DNA from: Lachnospiraceae bacterium
GTDB taxonomy: Bacteria; Bacillota; Clostridia; Lachnospirales; Lachnospiraceae
Reading direction: 5' to 3'
Assembly: GCA_022797375.1 (NCBI GenBank)
Contig: JAAWKM010000017.1
Location: 1-40,195, forward strand
DNA length: 40,195 bases
In this document: piece after piece, positions 1 to 5,766 of the stretch
Layout: every line of letters begins with the position of its first letter
How positions within the stretch are numbered: position 1 is the first letter of the stretch
Translations under genes and position numbers: made by a program
The notes under the pieces: model-generated
Told to the model about the DNA's origin: nothing
Database searches by the model: none
Seen by the model: only the letters and a program-made list of their open reading frames with translations

Positions 1-87
1 CTGAACATGGATATTCAGATCGGCAACGCTTTTCTGTGTTCCGTATTGTTTGGTAAGATTTTTTGTTTCAATTACATATTTGCTCAT
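1..87 (-). CDS. ABC transporter ATP-binding protein, N-terminal fragment (partial)
   Basis: Only the first 29 codons lie in the window; the gene runs off the left edge. The peptide starts MSKYVIETKNLTKQYGTQKS, the usual opening of an ABC transporter ATPase (first beta strands and the aromatic A-loop Tyr of the KQYG stretch). A GGGAGG ribosome site stands about 6 bases before the ATG. The promoter region upstream contains four 11-bp direct repeats, and a two-component pair follows upstream on the same strand. That layout is typical of lantibiotic/bacitracin-type peptide export or immunity transporters. The family is sure; the substrate is inferred from context only, since Walker motifs and the permease lie outside the window. 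Confidence 0.85.
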   Translation of the reverse strand, partial: MSKYVIETKNLTKQYGTQKSVADLNIHVQ

Positions 88-147
88 TGCGAAACCTCCC
101 TTTTATGAAATAAAAGTTTTTCATGTCTCCTATTCTATCACGCCAAT

Positions 148-191
148 CTTGCATTAACCTTGCACGAACCTTGCATTAACCTTGCAATTAA
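148..191 (-). promoter_or_regulatory. four 11-bp direct repeats, probable response-regulator binding site
   Basis: Four consecutive 11-base units (cttgcattaac, cttgcacgaac, cttgcattaac, cttgcaattaa on the plus strand) repeat with an exact 11-bp period, one helical turn. They end just before a -10-like TAGAAT that drives the ABC gene leftward, and no good -35 box is present, as expected for an activated promoter. OmpR/PhoB-family regulators bind direct repeats of this period, and such a regulator is encoded at 1200-1892. The repeat is seen directly; the binding partner is inferred. Confidence 0.65.
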
Positions 192-221
192 GGAAATGGG
201 GCTGCAAGCAGTCCCATTTCC
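192..221 (-). terminator. strong hairpin after the histidine kinase gene
   Basis: GGAAATGGG and CCCATTTCC form a perfect 9-bp outer stem, extended by CTGC/GCAG inside. Downstream of the kinase in its reading direction the sequence is T-rich (TTCCTTAATT) but has no clean T-run. The hairpin probably helps separate the regulator operon from the transporter promoter. Confidence 0.5.
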
Positions 222-225
222 GCTA

Positions 226-253
226 CTTCTCAATCCGCTTTTGGATTGAGAAG
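226..253 (-). terminator. second hairpin after the histidine kinase gene
   Basis: CTTCTCAATCC and GGATTGAGAAG form a perfect 11-bp stem with a 6-base loop, 20 bases beyond the kinase stop codon. It lacks a T-tract on the minus strand, so it may terminate only together with the neighbouring hairpin at 192-221. Confidence 0.45.
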
Positions 254-273
254 GTTCCCGTATTATGTTATCC

Positions 274-1203
274 CTAATCTGTCAGAGGAAAAAGCAGGGT
301 GAAAACGGTTCCTTCCCCCGGTGCGCTGTCTACTGTTATGGTTCCGTTCAATTTTTCCACAAGCTGGTGTACGATAGACAGACCAAGACCACTGCCTTTT
401 TCAGATCTCCCTTTATCGCATTTATAAAGCCGCTCGAAAATATGCTTTAAGTCCTCCTTGTCAATTCCCACTCCATTATCACGCAAAAGAATTTTTATGT
501 TCCCGCCCTGCCCGGATAAAGAAATTTCAATTTTATCTGCGTGGCTGTGGGAGATTACATTCTGTATCAGATTGTTTAATATCCGCATATATCCGTCCGG
601 GTCAATCCTCACCCGGAAAGGCTGCTCTGGAATATCAATCGAAAAATCCACCTGTGTATCTTCAAATATCGGTATCCAGTCAATCAGTATGTTCCGTGTC
701 AGTTCTGTTAAATCAACGGTGGATATATTCATGGAAAATTCATTTGATCCCAGCTTAAACCAGTCAAACAGTACGTCTATATATTCTTTTAAGTCATGCG
801 CTTTTCTCCGGGCAGTTTCTATATAGTCGTCGCGTTCCTTTCCAGTGACAATCCCTTTATGTGCGGCATCTAAATATCCAATCAGTGTAGTAAGCGGTGT
901 CCTTACATCATGGGAAAGGCTCGTCATAAGCTGCCTGTTTGTTTCTTCTGTCTGGTGATAAGCTAAAAGCCTGTTTTCGTAGGATAGGATAATATCGTTG
1001 ATCTCATAAGCAAGAGGGGCTACAAGCTCATGTGTTTCTGATAAAATCCGTCTGTTTCCATTCCCTTTTTTTACATCTTCTAAAGCGTCAACCATTTCCA
1101 AAATCTGTTTTTTTACACGCCGGACAATAAGCAGGGAGCTGCAAACTGGAAAAAGGACAGCGGCAATTATAATCATAATGACAATCTCTATATACACCCT
1201 CAT
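274..1203 (-). CDS. sensor histidine kinase
   Basis: This is a 309-residue membrane histidine kinase. One transmembrane helix (about 3-26) is followed by a HAMP-like linker and a dimerisation/phosphoacceptor segment with the H-box SLSHDVRTPLT (His98). The ATPase domain shows an N-box (NNLIQNVISHS) and the G-boxes DNGVGID and GSGLGLSI. There is no extracellular sensor domain, so a signal would have to be read in the membrane or through a partner such as the adjacent transporter. The start codon overlaps the stop of the response regulator (ATGA, 4 bases), which shows translational coupling. It resembles the small kinases that sit beside lantibiotic or antimicrobial-peptide transporters. The family is certain; the ligand is inferred from context. 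Confidence 0.93.
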   Translation of the reverse strand: MRVYIEIVIMIIIAAVLFPVCSSLLIVRRVKKQILEMVDALEDVKKGNGNRRILSETHELVAPLAYEINDIILSYENRLLAYHQTEETNRQLMTSLSHDVRTPLTTLIGYLDAAHKGIVTGKERDDYIETARRKAHDLKEYIDVLFDWFKLGSNEFSMNISTVDLTELTRNILIDWIPIFEDTQVDFSIDIPEQPFRVRIDPDGYMRILNNLIQNVISHSHADKIEISLSGQGGNIKILLRDNGVGIDKEDLKHIFERLYKCDKGRSEKGSGLGLSIVHQLVEKLNGTITVDSAPGEGTVFTLLFPLTD

Positions 1204-1892
1204 ACCTCCTTATTGAAGCGGTAGCCAATCCCTTTTACCGTCTGTATATATTTGGGGGTTCCGGGATTTTCTTCTACCTTTTTTCGTAACCGGCTTATAA
1301 TTGCCATGATATTGCTATCATCATAAACATAATCTTCTCCCCATACTTTTTCATAAATCTGCTGTTTTGTCAGTATTTTCCCTTGATTTTTGGCAAGAAA
1401 CAGAAGCAGGCCAAATTCTTTCGGCGGCAGCTCAAATTCTCCGTTTACCGTAGTAATGGAACGGCTGTTAAAGTCGATAGTCAGTCCGTCAAAATCAAAT
1501 GTCTGTGACTGCCCCTCTTTTTGATTGAAACGGGTATAGCGTCTTATCAGTGAAACAATGCGGGCAATCAGCTCGTCCATATCAAAAGGTTTCGTTAAAT
1601 AATCGTCGGCTCCTGCCCGCAGCCCCCGCACTTTTGAAGCACTGTCATTTTTTGATGTGAACATCAAAATCGGCAGGCTGTTTTCTTTTCTGATCTGTTC
1701 TAATGTTTCGAACCCGTCAAAACCGGGCATCATTACGTCCAGTATGACAAGCTGGTATTCTTTTTCTTTCAGTTGCAGCAAGCCGGATTTGCCGGAGTAG
1801 CAACAGTCAGCTTCGATACATTCCTGTAAAACGCTTTGCTTGATTAGTGTGCAAAGCTCCTTGTCATCATCTATCACTAAAATCCTATTCAT
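1200..1892 (-). CDS. OmpR/PhoB-family response regulator
   Basis: This is a 230-residue two-domain regulator. The receiver domain (1-120) has the acidic pocket IDDD near residues 7-10, phosphoacceptor Asp52 in VILDVMMPGFDG, and the conserved switch and lysine region (MFTSK, later KPFDMDEL). The C-terminal winged helix (about 130-228) ends with VKGIGYRF, the hallmark of the OmpR class. It overlaps the small HTH gene upstream by 8 bases and the kinase downstream by 4, so the three genes form one operon. Its most likely target is the repeat array at 148-191. The class is certain; the target is an inference. Confidence 0.95.
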   Translation of the reverse strand: MNRILVIDDDKELCTLIKQSVLQECIEADCCYSGKSGLLQLKEKEYQLVILDVMMPGFDGFETLEQIRKENSLPILMFTSKNDSASKVRGLRAGADDYLTKPFDMDELIARIVSLIRRYTRFNQKEGQSQTFDFDGLTIDFNSRSITTVNGEFELPPKEFGLLLFLAKNQGKILTKQQIYEKVWGEDYVYDDSNIMAIISRLRKKVEENPGTPKYIQTVKGIGYRFNKEV

Positions 1893-2082
1893 GCTTTTTG
1901 GTCCTTTCTGCTTTCATGCGGGCATCTGCGGGCTTCTCCGCGTCTTTTGGTATCAGCCATAAGTGGCTGGACTTTGCTACTCCGGGTATGCAATTTTCCT
2001 CGCATAGCTTCTGTACCCGTCTTTCTGAAATGCCCCATTTCTTCGCTGCTTCCGGGGCAGAAATAAACTCTAACATCTTCAT
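1885..2082 (-). CDS. small helix-turn-helix (MerR/excisionase-like) DNA-binding protein
   Basis: This 65-residue protein has one domain: EFISAPEAAKKWGISERRVQKL is a winged-helix HTH of the MerR/Xis type, followed by a recognition wing (PGVAKSSHLWLIPKDAEKP) and a charged tail. It opens the operon with the response regulator and kinase, and its 3' end overlaps the regulator by 8 bases. Such short HTH proteins are common in conjugative and mobilisable elements of Clostridia and often accompany peptide-resistance regulators. Either ATG (2082 or 2076) could be the start, because AAAGGTG lies close to both. Its DNA target is unknown. Confidence 0.8.
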   Translation of the reverse strand: MKMLEFISAPEAAKKWGISERRVQKLCEENCIPGVAKSSHLWLIPKDAEKPADARMKAERTKKHE

Positions 2083-2113
2083 TCACCTTTTCCCACAAAA
2101 TTTACCAGCTATA

Positions 2114-2142
2114 ATTATATACGGTTAGCCGAATAAGTACAA
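2114..2142 (-). promoter_or_regulatory. sigma-70-type promoter of the HTH-regulator-kinase operon
   Basis: On the minus strand TTGTAC and TATAAT stand 17 bases apart, about 32 bases before the start codon of the HTH gene. There is no repeat of the 148-191 type here, so this operon appears to be expressed independently of the transporter promoter. Confidence 0.65.
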
Positions 2143-2205
2143 TGTGTTACATGGAAAAAATCAGACTTGCTCAAGAGGGTTTGGGATTCTTCCCAACAAG
2201 CAGAA

Positions 2206-2239
2206 TCTGCCCGTCAAGCCATAGGCGAAAACGGGCAGA
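2206..2239. other. inverted repeat, possible transfer-origin hairpin
   Basis: TCTGCCCGT and ACGGGCAGA are a perfect 9-bp inverted repeat, with a smaller GCC/GGC stem inside the loop. A second short hairpin (TTGGGA/TCCCAA) lies about 20 bases to the left. It sits in non-coding DNA of an apparent mobile element. Such hairpins are found in oriT regions, but no nick-site motif could be recognised, so this is a suggestion only. Confidence 0.25.
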
Positions 2240-2380
2240 CTTATATGCCACTCAAAGGGGCGTTGTGATAACATGGGGTATGTTGTCATTCGTTAGAATC
2301 CTGTTCCTCGGCGTTTTAAGCGGTCATAGAGCCTTGAAAACGGTCGGGGTAAGGGATTTATACTCTAACCCCCGAAAATG

Positions 2381-2398
2381 GCGTTCTATTGCGTAACA
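2381..2398 (+). repeat. copy A of the TTCTATTGCGTAACA motif
   Basis: First of three copies (also 2682-2696 reversed and 2779-2795) of the core TTCTATTGCGTAACA. The ~70 bases before copy A (from about 2310) resemble those before the third copy: TTAAGCGG, then a GGTAA stretch, then TATACTC, then CCC.AAAATG.CG. The repeat unit may therefore be about 85 bp. Confidence 0.7.
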
Positions 2399-2527
2399 AA
2401 ACATAAAAGGCAAGTTAAGGTCAATTCCGGTATAGCCGTTTCTTTTTGTTTCCGTTCCTCCACTGGAAAGGATAGGAATGGGTAATTGATAGAATCAGTA
2501 TTTCATTTATCGTTACTCTATATATCT

Positions 2528-2683
2528 TTATTTAATTGCGTTGGATTTTCCTACGTAGGTTTTTCCAACGTTGGATAATCCAATGTAGGTAAATCCGACA
2601 TAGGCAGTTGAAAATGCAGAGCCGCTGTATATCGCACTTGGAAAGCTGTTTCTGCGCTGGTACTCTTTTTGGGGGATAGATTG
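2528..2683 (-). pseudogene. C-terminal remnant of a replication-initiator (RepA-like) protein
   Basis: The minus strand holds 51 open codons ending at a TAA (2528-2530), with no start codon and no initiator domain. The end of the peptide reads YVGFTYIGLSNVGKT, then YVGKSNAIK: a degenerate five-residue repeat of the form x-VG-K/F-S/T. Such VGxSN-type repeats are, from memory, a feature of the C-terminus of replication initiator A proteins on Clostridial integrative elements. The frame is cut by a stop within the motif copy at 2682-2696. It is most simply a leftover of a deleted or rearranged element. The repeat pattern is seen directly; the family assignment is recognition without a database check. 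Confidence 0.6.
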
Positions 2684-2696
2684 TTACGCAATAGAA
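2682..2696 (-). repeat. copy B (inverted) of the TTCTATTGCGTAACA motif
   Basis: Reverse-strand copy TGTTACGCAATAGAA. It lies at the exact upstream limit of the initiator-gene remnant, whose reading frame stops inside it. Confidence 0.7.
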
Positions 2697-2778
2697 GCCT
2701 TTTTCCCATTGATTTAAGCGGCTTGTAGACACGAAAAGAGCAGAGGTAAAAGAATTATACTCCACACCCTAAAAATGA

Positions 2779-2795
2779 CGTTCTATTGCGTAACA
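2779..2795 (+). repeat. copy C of the TTCTATTGCGTAACA motif
   Basis: Same orientation as copy A. The ~80 bases before it (from about 2712) are a diverged duplicate of those before copy A. Copies B and C flank about 80 bp as inverted repeats. Confidence 0.7.
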
Positions 2796-2806
2796 TTGGA
2801 AATGAA

Positions 2807-2853
2807 AACAGCGTTTCCATTTTCCGCATTTTGCGGAGCAAAGAAACGCTGTT
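2807..2853. other. two-tier inverted repeat near the mobile-element edge
   Basis: AACAGCGTTTC pairs perfectly with GAAACGCTGTT over 11 bp, and inside the loop TCCGC/GCGGA forms a second 5-bp stem. No T-run follows on either strand, so a simple terminator is unlikely. A structured recombination or replication site at the end of the element is possible. Confidence 0.4.
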
Positions 2854-3051
2854 ATGGTAAAGATTTTCTGTAAGTTGTCCTATCTGTGTGTTTGGTTCTT
2901 GTGGTTGTGCATATCAAGACTTTTTCCGTAAAAGTAGTAAATTGGTAGTAAATTCAGTTGCTTGTATCTATAAAAGTGCCTGTTTTTAAGGCTTTTCAGA
3001 GATAATCAATGGTTTTGGACAAAAATATTTCTTATCTTACAATAAACATAC

Positions 3052-3783
3052 TTATAATTTCATTAAAGCAGTATCCCTTACCCTCAGGCAGACTGATGCA
3101 CAATATCCATTATCTATATAACTTTGGAAATAATATTTTGCATTATCAATATTCTGGAATATCTTAATGTCCAGGTTGTTATTAGCAAAGTTATCTTCCA
3201 TTATATAATCCATGCATATATCTGGACCAAATTTTATTTCAAAAGAATTTAAAGGAATTAAAAGTCCTGTACCTGTTGATTTGACAAAACTTTCTTTTAG
3301 TGTCCATAAACGGTAGAAAGCCTCCTGCTTTTCTGTTTTATTCTTTTGTCCTGCAATATACCCATATTCGCTAGCGCAGAAAAACCTGCGCGCAACCCCT
3401 AAATTTGCTGGTTTTATTTTCTCAATGTCACAGCCTGCTTCTGTATCAGTAAATATGGCAAAAACCATTTTTTCTGAATGGGACAGGTTAAAATGGATTT
3501 CTGGAAAATCTGGTAAAAACGGCTTTCCATTTTCGTTATAAGATAATTGCACACCTGCCTCTTCCAGACCATAGTATGAAAGACCTTTATCTAACAATAT
3601 ACCTGCACCCACAGACAACTGCCTGTCATTTGCAAAACGGTATTTATCAGTTTTCTGGCGGCGGGCAGATGAAAGTTTTTTATAATAATCCCAGAACATT
3701 TCATCCGTAAAATCTTCTGTATTTAACCAATATAGCCTTATAATATGCCCGCTTATGCCAGTTTCTTTTTCTGTTATTCTCAT
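3052..3783 (-). CDS. 4'-phosphopantetheinyl transferase, Sfp type
   Basis: This 243-residue protein would move the 4'-phosphopantetheine arm from coenzyme A to a serine of carrier proteins. It has the two-lobed Sfp/Gsp family layout: HFNLSHSEKM in the first half, the Mg-binding GCDIEK motif, RRFFCASEY, and the signature WTLKESFVKSTGTGL. The length (Sfp is about 224 residues) indicates a complete enzyme rather than the short AcpS type. No polyketide, peptide synthetase or carrier-protein gene is in the window, so its partner is elsewhere. It is a single gene between its own promoter and the terminator-bearing gap at 3784-4030. The nearest AGGAG lies about 13 bases before the ATG, which suggests weak initiation. 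Confidence 0.9.
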   Translation of the reverse strand: MRITEKETGISGHIIRLYWLNTEDFTDEMFWDYYKKLSSARRQKTDKYRFANDRQLSVGAGILLDKGLSYYGLEEAGVQLSYNENGKPFLPDFPEIHFNLSHSEKMVFAIFTDTEAGCDIEKIKPANLGVARRFFCASEYGYIAGQKNKTEKQEAFYRLWTLKESFVKSTGTGLLIPLNSFEIKFGPDICMDYIMEDNFANNNLDIKIFQNIDNAKYYFQSYIDNGYCASVCLRVRDTALMKL

Positions 3784-3843
3784 TTTTTAAGTATTACTCC
3801 TAGTTTATTTAACTACATTTATCCGCTTCCATAATATCTCCAT

Positions 3844-3872
3844 ATCATACTATTTGCAAGTATAAAATACAA
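3844..3872 (-). promoter_or_regulatory. promoter of the phosphopantetheinyl transferase gene
   Basis: TTGTAT and TATGAT on the minus strand are 17 bases apart, about 60 bases before the start codon. The ~45-bp repeat at 3908-3954 lies just upstream of the -35 box. Confidence 0.5.
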
Positions 3873-3907
3873 AGAGAATAATCCAGCATGGACATAGAAA
3901 ACTTGCG

Positions 3908-3954
3908 TCCGTTTTTATACAAATGCAGAATAACTAGGATTTTTATGAAACGGA
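3908..3954. repeat. ~45-bp interspersed repeat, copy 1
   Basis: The ends TCCGTTT and AAACGGA form an inverted repeat around the conserved core CAGAATAACT. A second copy lies at 7438-7480. Both lie in spaces between two minus-strand genes, upstream of a promoter and downstream of the previous gene. See the finding on this pair. Confidence 0.65.
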
Positions 3955-4016
3955 ATATATATTAAAAATAACAGCAGGACTTCCTATATAATCCTGCTGT
4001 TATTTTTAATATATAT
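3955..4016. terminator. bidirectional terminator with a 25-bp perfect stem
   Basis: Arms at 3955-3979 and 3992-4016 are exact reverse complements: a GC core (CAGCAGGA/TCCTGCTG) flanked by an A-run on one side and a T-run on the other, with a 12-base loop. It lies 14 bases after the stop of the phosphatase gene and ends its transcription. Confidence 0.9.
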
Positions 4017-4030
4017 GGTTTGTTACAACT

Positions 4031-4753
4031 TTATGTTTCTCTTGAAAAATTCTCCCTTAGAAGTTCTGGCTGCCTTTCTATATGTGCATAATCATTAAAC
4101 CTGTCCAGGAAAAAGCCGTTTTTGGCTTCGTCATAATGTAATTGTGTAATGCTGCAGTTTTCAAGGGATGTGCCAAACATAAGGCGTCTTGCAAAATCAC
4201 CACCAAACAGTGAACACAGAAGTATGCGTATAACACCACCATGTGTCACAACGGCAATGTTCTTTTTACCACTTTCTATCCATTCTTTAACAACTGGCAT
4301 TACACGTTCAAGCACCATTGCCCCGTTTTCACCTTCTGGATACCACATTTCTTCAGGTGGTACGAAAAAATCACCAATAAAAGCATTTACTTCTTCTAAA
4401 GCTGTACCTTGTTGTACCCTGCCCTCCATAAAGTTATCAAGCTGTTCCTGGTAATATTCTTTATAGAATTTCTTTACCTCTTCATCTTTCTGTCCAGTGA
4501 GTATACCAAAATCAATTTCTTCAAGCCCCTGTCTTAACTGCAGGTTTTCTAAAAGTTCTTTATTATATGCAAATGCAGTCCTTGCAGTTTCGGCGGCCCG
4601 TACAAGTGTGCTTGAATAAAGCGCATCCAGTTTATACATTTTCATCCTTTCGCCAAGAAGGCGTGACTGCATACGCCCTTCTTCTGATAAAGGTACATTT
4701 ACATTGCAGTCAGGACTGCTCTGCCTTCCATGACGGATAAGATATATTATCAT
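4031..4753 (-). CDS. histidine phosphatase family protein
   Basis: This 240-residue protein belongs to the phosphoglycerate-mutase-like branch. The N-terminus MIIYLIRHG carries the RHG motif with the phosphate-accepting His8, followed by PLSEEGRMQSRLLGERM and SSTLVRAAETARTAF. The second catalytic His is in VVTHGGVIRILL. It is probably soluble and cytoplasmic. The substrate cannot be told from the sequence; relatives act on phosphosugars, cobalamin intermediates or proteins, and no cobalamin genes are nearby. It lies 55 bases after the SseB-like gene on the same strand and may be cotranscribed. The strong hairpin at 3955-4016 closes the unit. Confidence 0.88.
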   Translation of the reverse strand: MIIYLIRHGRQSSPDCNVNVPLSEEGRMQSRLLGERMKMYKLDALYSSTLVRAAETARTAFAYNKELLENLQLRQGLEEIDFGILTGQKDEEVKKFYKEYYQEQLDNFMEGRVQQGTALEEVNAFIGDFFVPPEEMWYPEGENGAMVLERVMPVVKEWIESGKKNIAVVTHGGVIRILLCSLFGGDFARRLMFGTSLENCSITQLHYDEAKNGFFLDRFNDYAHIERQPELLRENFSRET

Positions 4754-4808
4754 TAAATATTTTACACCTCTTTAATAACATGCTGCATAGTTAAATATAA
4801 AAAGTAAC

Positions 4809-5741
4809 TTATTTACTGTTCTTCGCATTTGCAATATCAATAATGCTCTGGAGTTCATTTCCTTCACCAGGTGCTGGTCCATGGTCTATTGCCTTTCCTT
4901 CAGAAGTAATCTCCATAAGTTTGTTAAATTCGCCTCTTGGTGCATTTAATATACCATAATAACCTGCTTTTTTCTCTTCCGGGTTCCATGTTACGAAAAG
5001 GGTTTCAGCGGTGCCAGGGTATGCATACTCATGTGGCATTGAAATACGTGTAAGCTGCAATGTATCACTTATGCTTAATGTCATAAAGTCATAATCATCA
5101 GCTTTATAAGGGCATCCAATTTTTGCATATGGCTCTTTAAAGAACTCTGTAAGGCATTCTCCTTCCCTGTTGCACAAATCTTTTATAAATTCTTCTCCTT
5201 CTGTAAAAATCTTTCCAGGAAGCAGCACTGATTCCATCTGCCTTCTCACAATGGCATGGAATTCCTGCTCTGAAACCTGGATTTTCTCTGGTCTTGCTGC
5301 TGCAGCATTTTCCCTGTTAATATTCATCAGGATATTATGTGTATATGGATTAATTACTGCACCTTCAACACCTTTAAGATTAATTACAAGGTCAATACAT
5401 GACTTAAATGGCATATTAAGGGTAATGGGGTATTTGGGGATGCCCTCTCCCTTTTCAATCTGTTCATTAGATGTAAATATAGGAAAAAACTTCTGGCCAG
5501 TTTCATTCTGTAATATACATGGCAAAGGCTGTGCGCCTGCTGGTATAGGCTGTGGTGTGTCTGGAGTACTTGATGACATCTGCTTTAAAATAGCAGGGTC
5601 TGTATTCTTAGGCATAACTGCTGGCACAAGCACTTCCATATCTTCAAGCAGTTTTGTAAGCCTTTCTGCATTCTCCTTGTTTCTTTCATTTTTCATTGCA
5701 TCAAGTGCTTCTAATAATTCTTTGCTTTCATTCTGTGGCAT
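4809..5741 (-). CDS. SseB-like protein
   Basis: This 310-residue soluble protein resembles the SseB (enhanced serine sensitivity) family. The N-terminal part (about 35-165) has the typical run of short strands: VLVPAVMPKNT, then QKFFPIFTSNEQIEKGEG, then the KSCIDLVI helix and GVEGAVINPYTHNILMN. A second domain (about 185-305), with LFVTWNPEEKKAGYYGIL near its end, fits the C-terminal SseB domain. Its molecular role is unknown in the whole family; in Clostridia such proteins are scattered and often appear near secretion or lipoprotein genes. It lies 25 bases after the LppM-like lipoprotein gene, so the two form a likely operon. Confidence 0.7.
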   Translation of the reverse strand: MPQNESKELLEALDAMKNERNKENAERLTKLLEDMEVLVPAVMPKNTDPAILKQMSSSTPDTPQPIPAGAQPLPCILQNETGQKFFPIFTSNEQIEKGEGIPKYPITLNMPFKSCIDLVINLKGVEGAVINPYTHNILMNINRENAAAARPEKIQVSEQEFHAIVRRQMESVLLPGKIFTEGEEFIKDLCNREGECLTEFFKEPYAKIGCPYKADDYDFMTLSISDTLQLTRISMPHEYAYPGTAETLFVTWNPEEKKAGYYGILNAPRGEFNKLMEITSEGKAIDHGPAPGEGNELQSIIDIANAKNSK

Positions 5742-5766
5742 ATTATATATCCTTCCAAAAATATTT

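Larger units (their letters stand above)
2083..3051. mobile_element. non-coding remnant region of an integrated element, probable junction with the chromosome
   Basis: These ~970 bases hold no intact gene. They contain the promoter of the HTH operon, the hairpin at 2206-2239, three copies of a short motif, a broken replication-initiator end and the two-tier hairpin at 2807-2853. A short direct repeat (AGTAGTAAATT then GGTAGTAAATT, about 2933-2955) follows. After about 3000 the sequence changes to AT-rich chromosomal style. No integrase gene and no clear attachment-site duplication can be seen, so the exact edge is unknown. Confidence 0.45.

Noticed and set aside
148-191. CRISPR-like short repeats
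   Set aside because: The units are contiguous 11-bp repeats without spacers and lie in a promoter; they are not an array.
2142-2396. 84-codon plus-strand open frame in the mobile-element region
   Set aside because: It starts within the promoter region of the divergent HTH operon and crosses a hairpin and a duplicated motif; the peptide shows no domain or typical composition.
2549-2604. four 15-bp repeats resembling replication-origin iterons
   Set aside because: On the minus strand they are in frame with a VGxSN-type pentapeptide repeat that ends in a stop codon, so coding repeats of a broken initiator gene explain them better.
2083-3051. tRNA gene or tRNA 3' end used as an attachment site
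   Set aside because: No cloverleaf or T-loop pattern could be found in this stretch.
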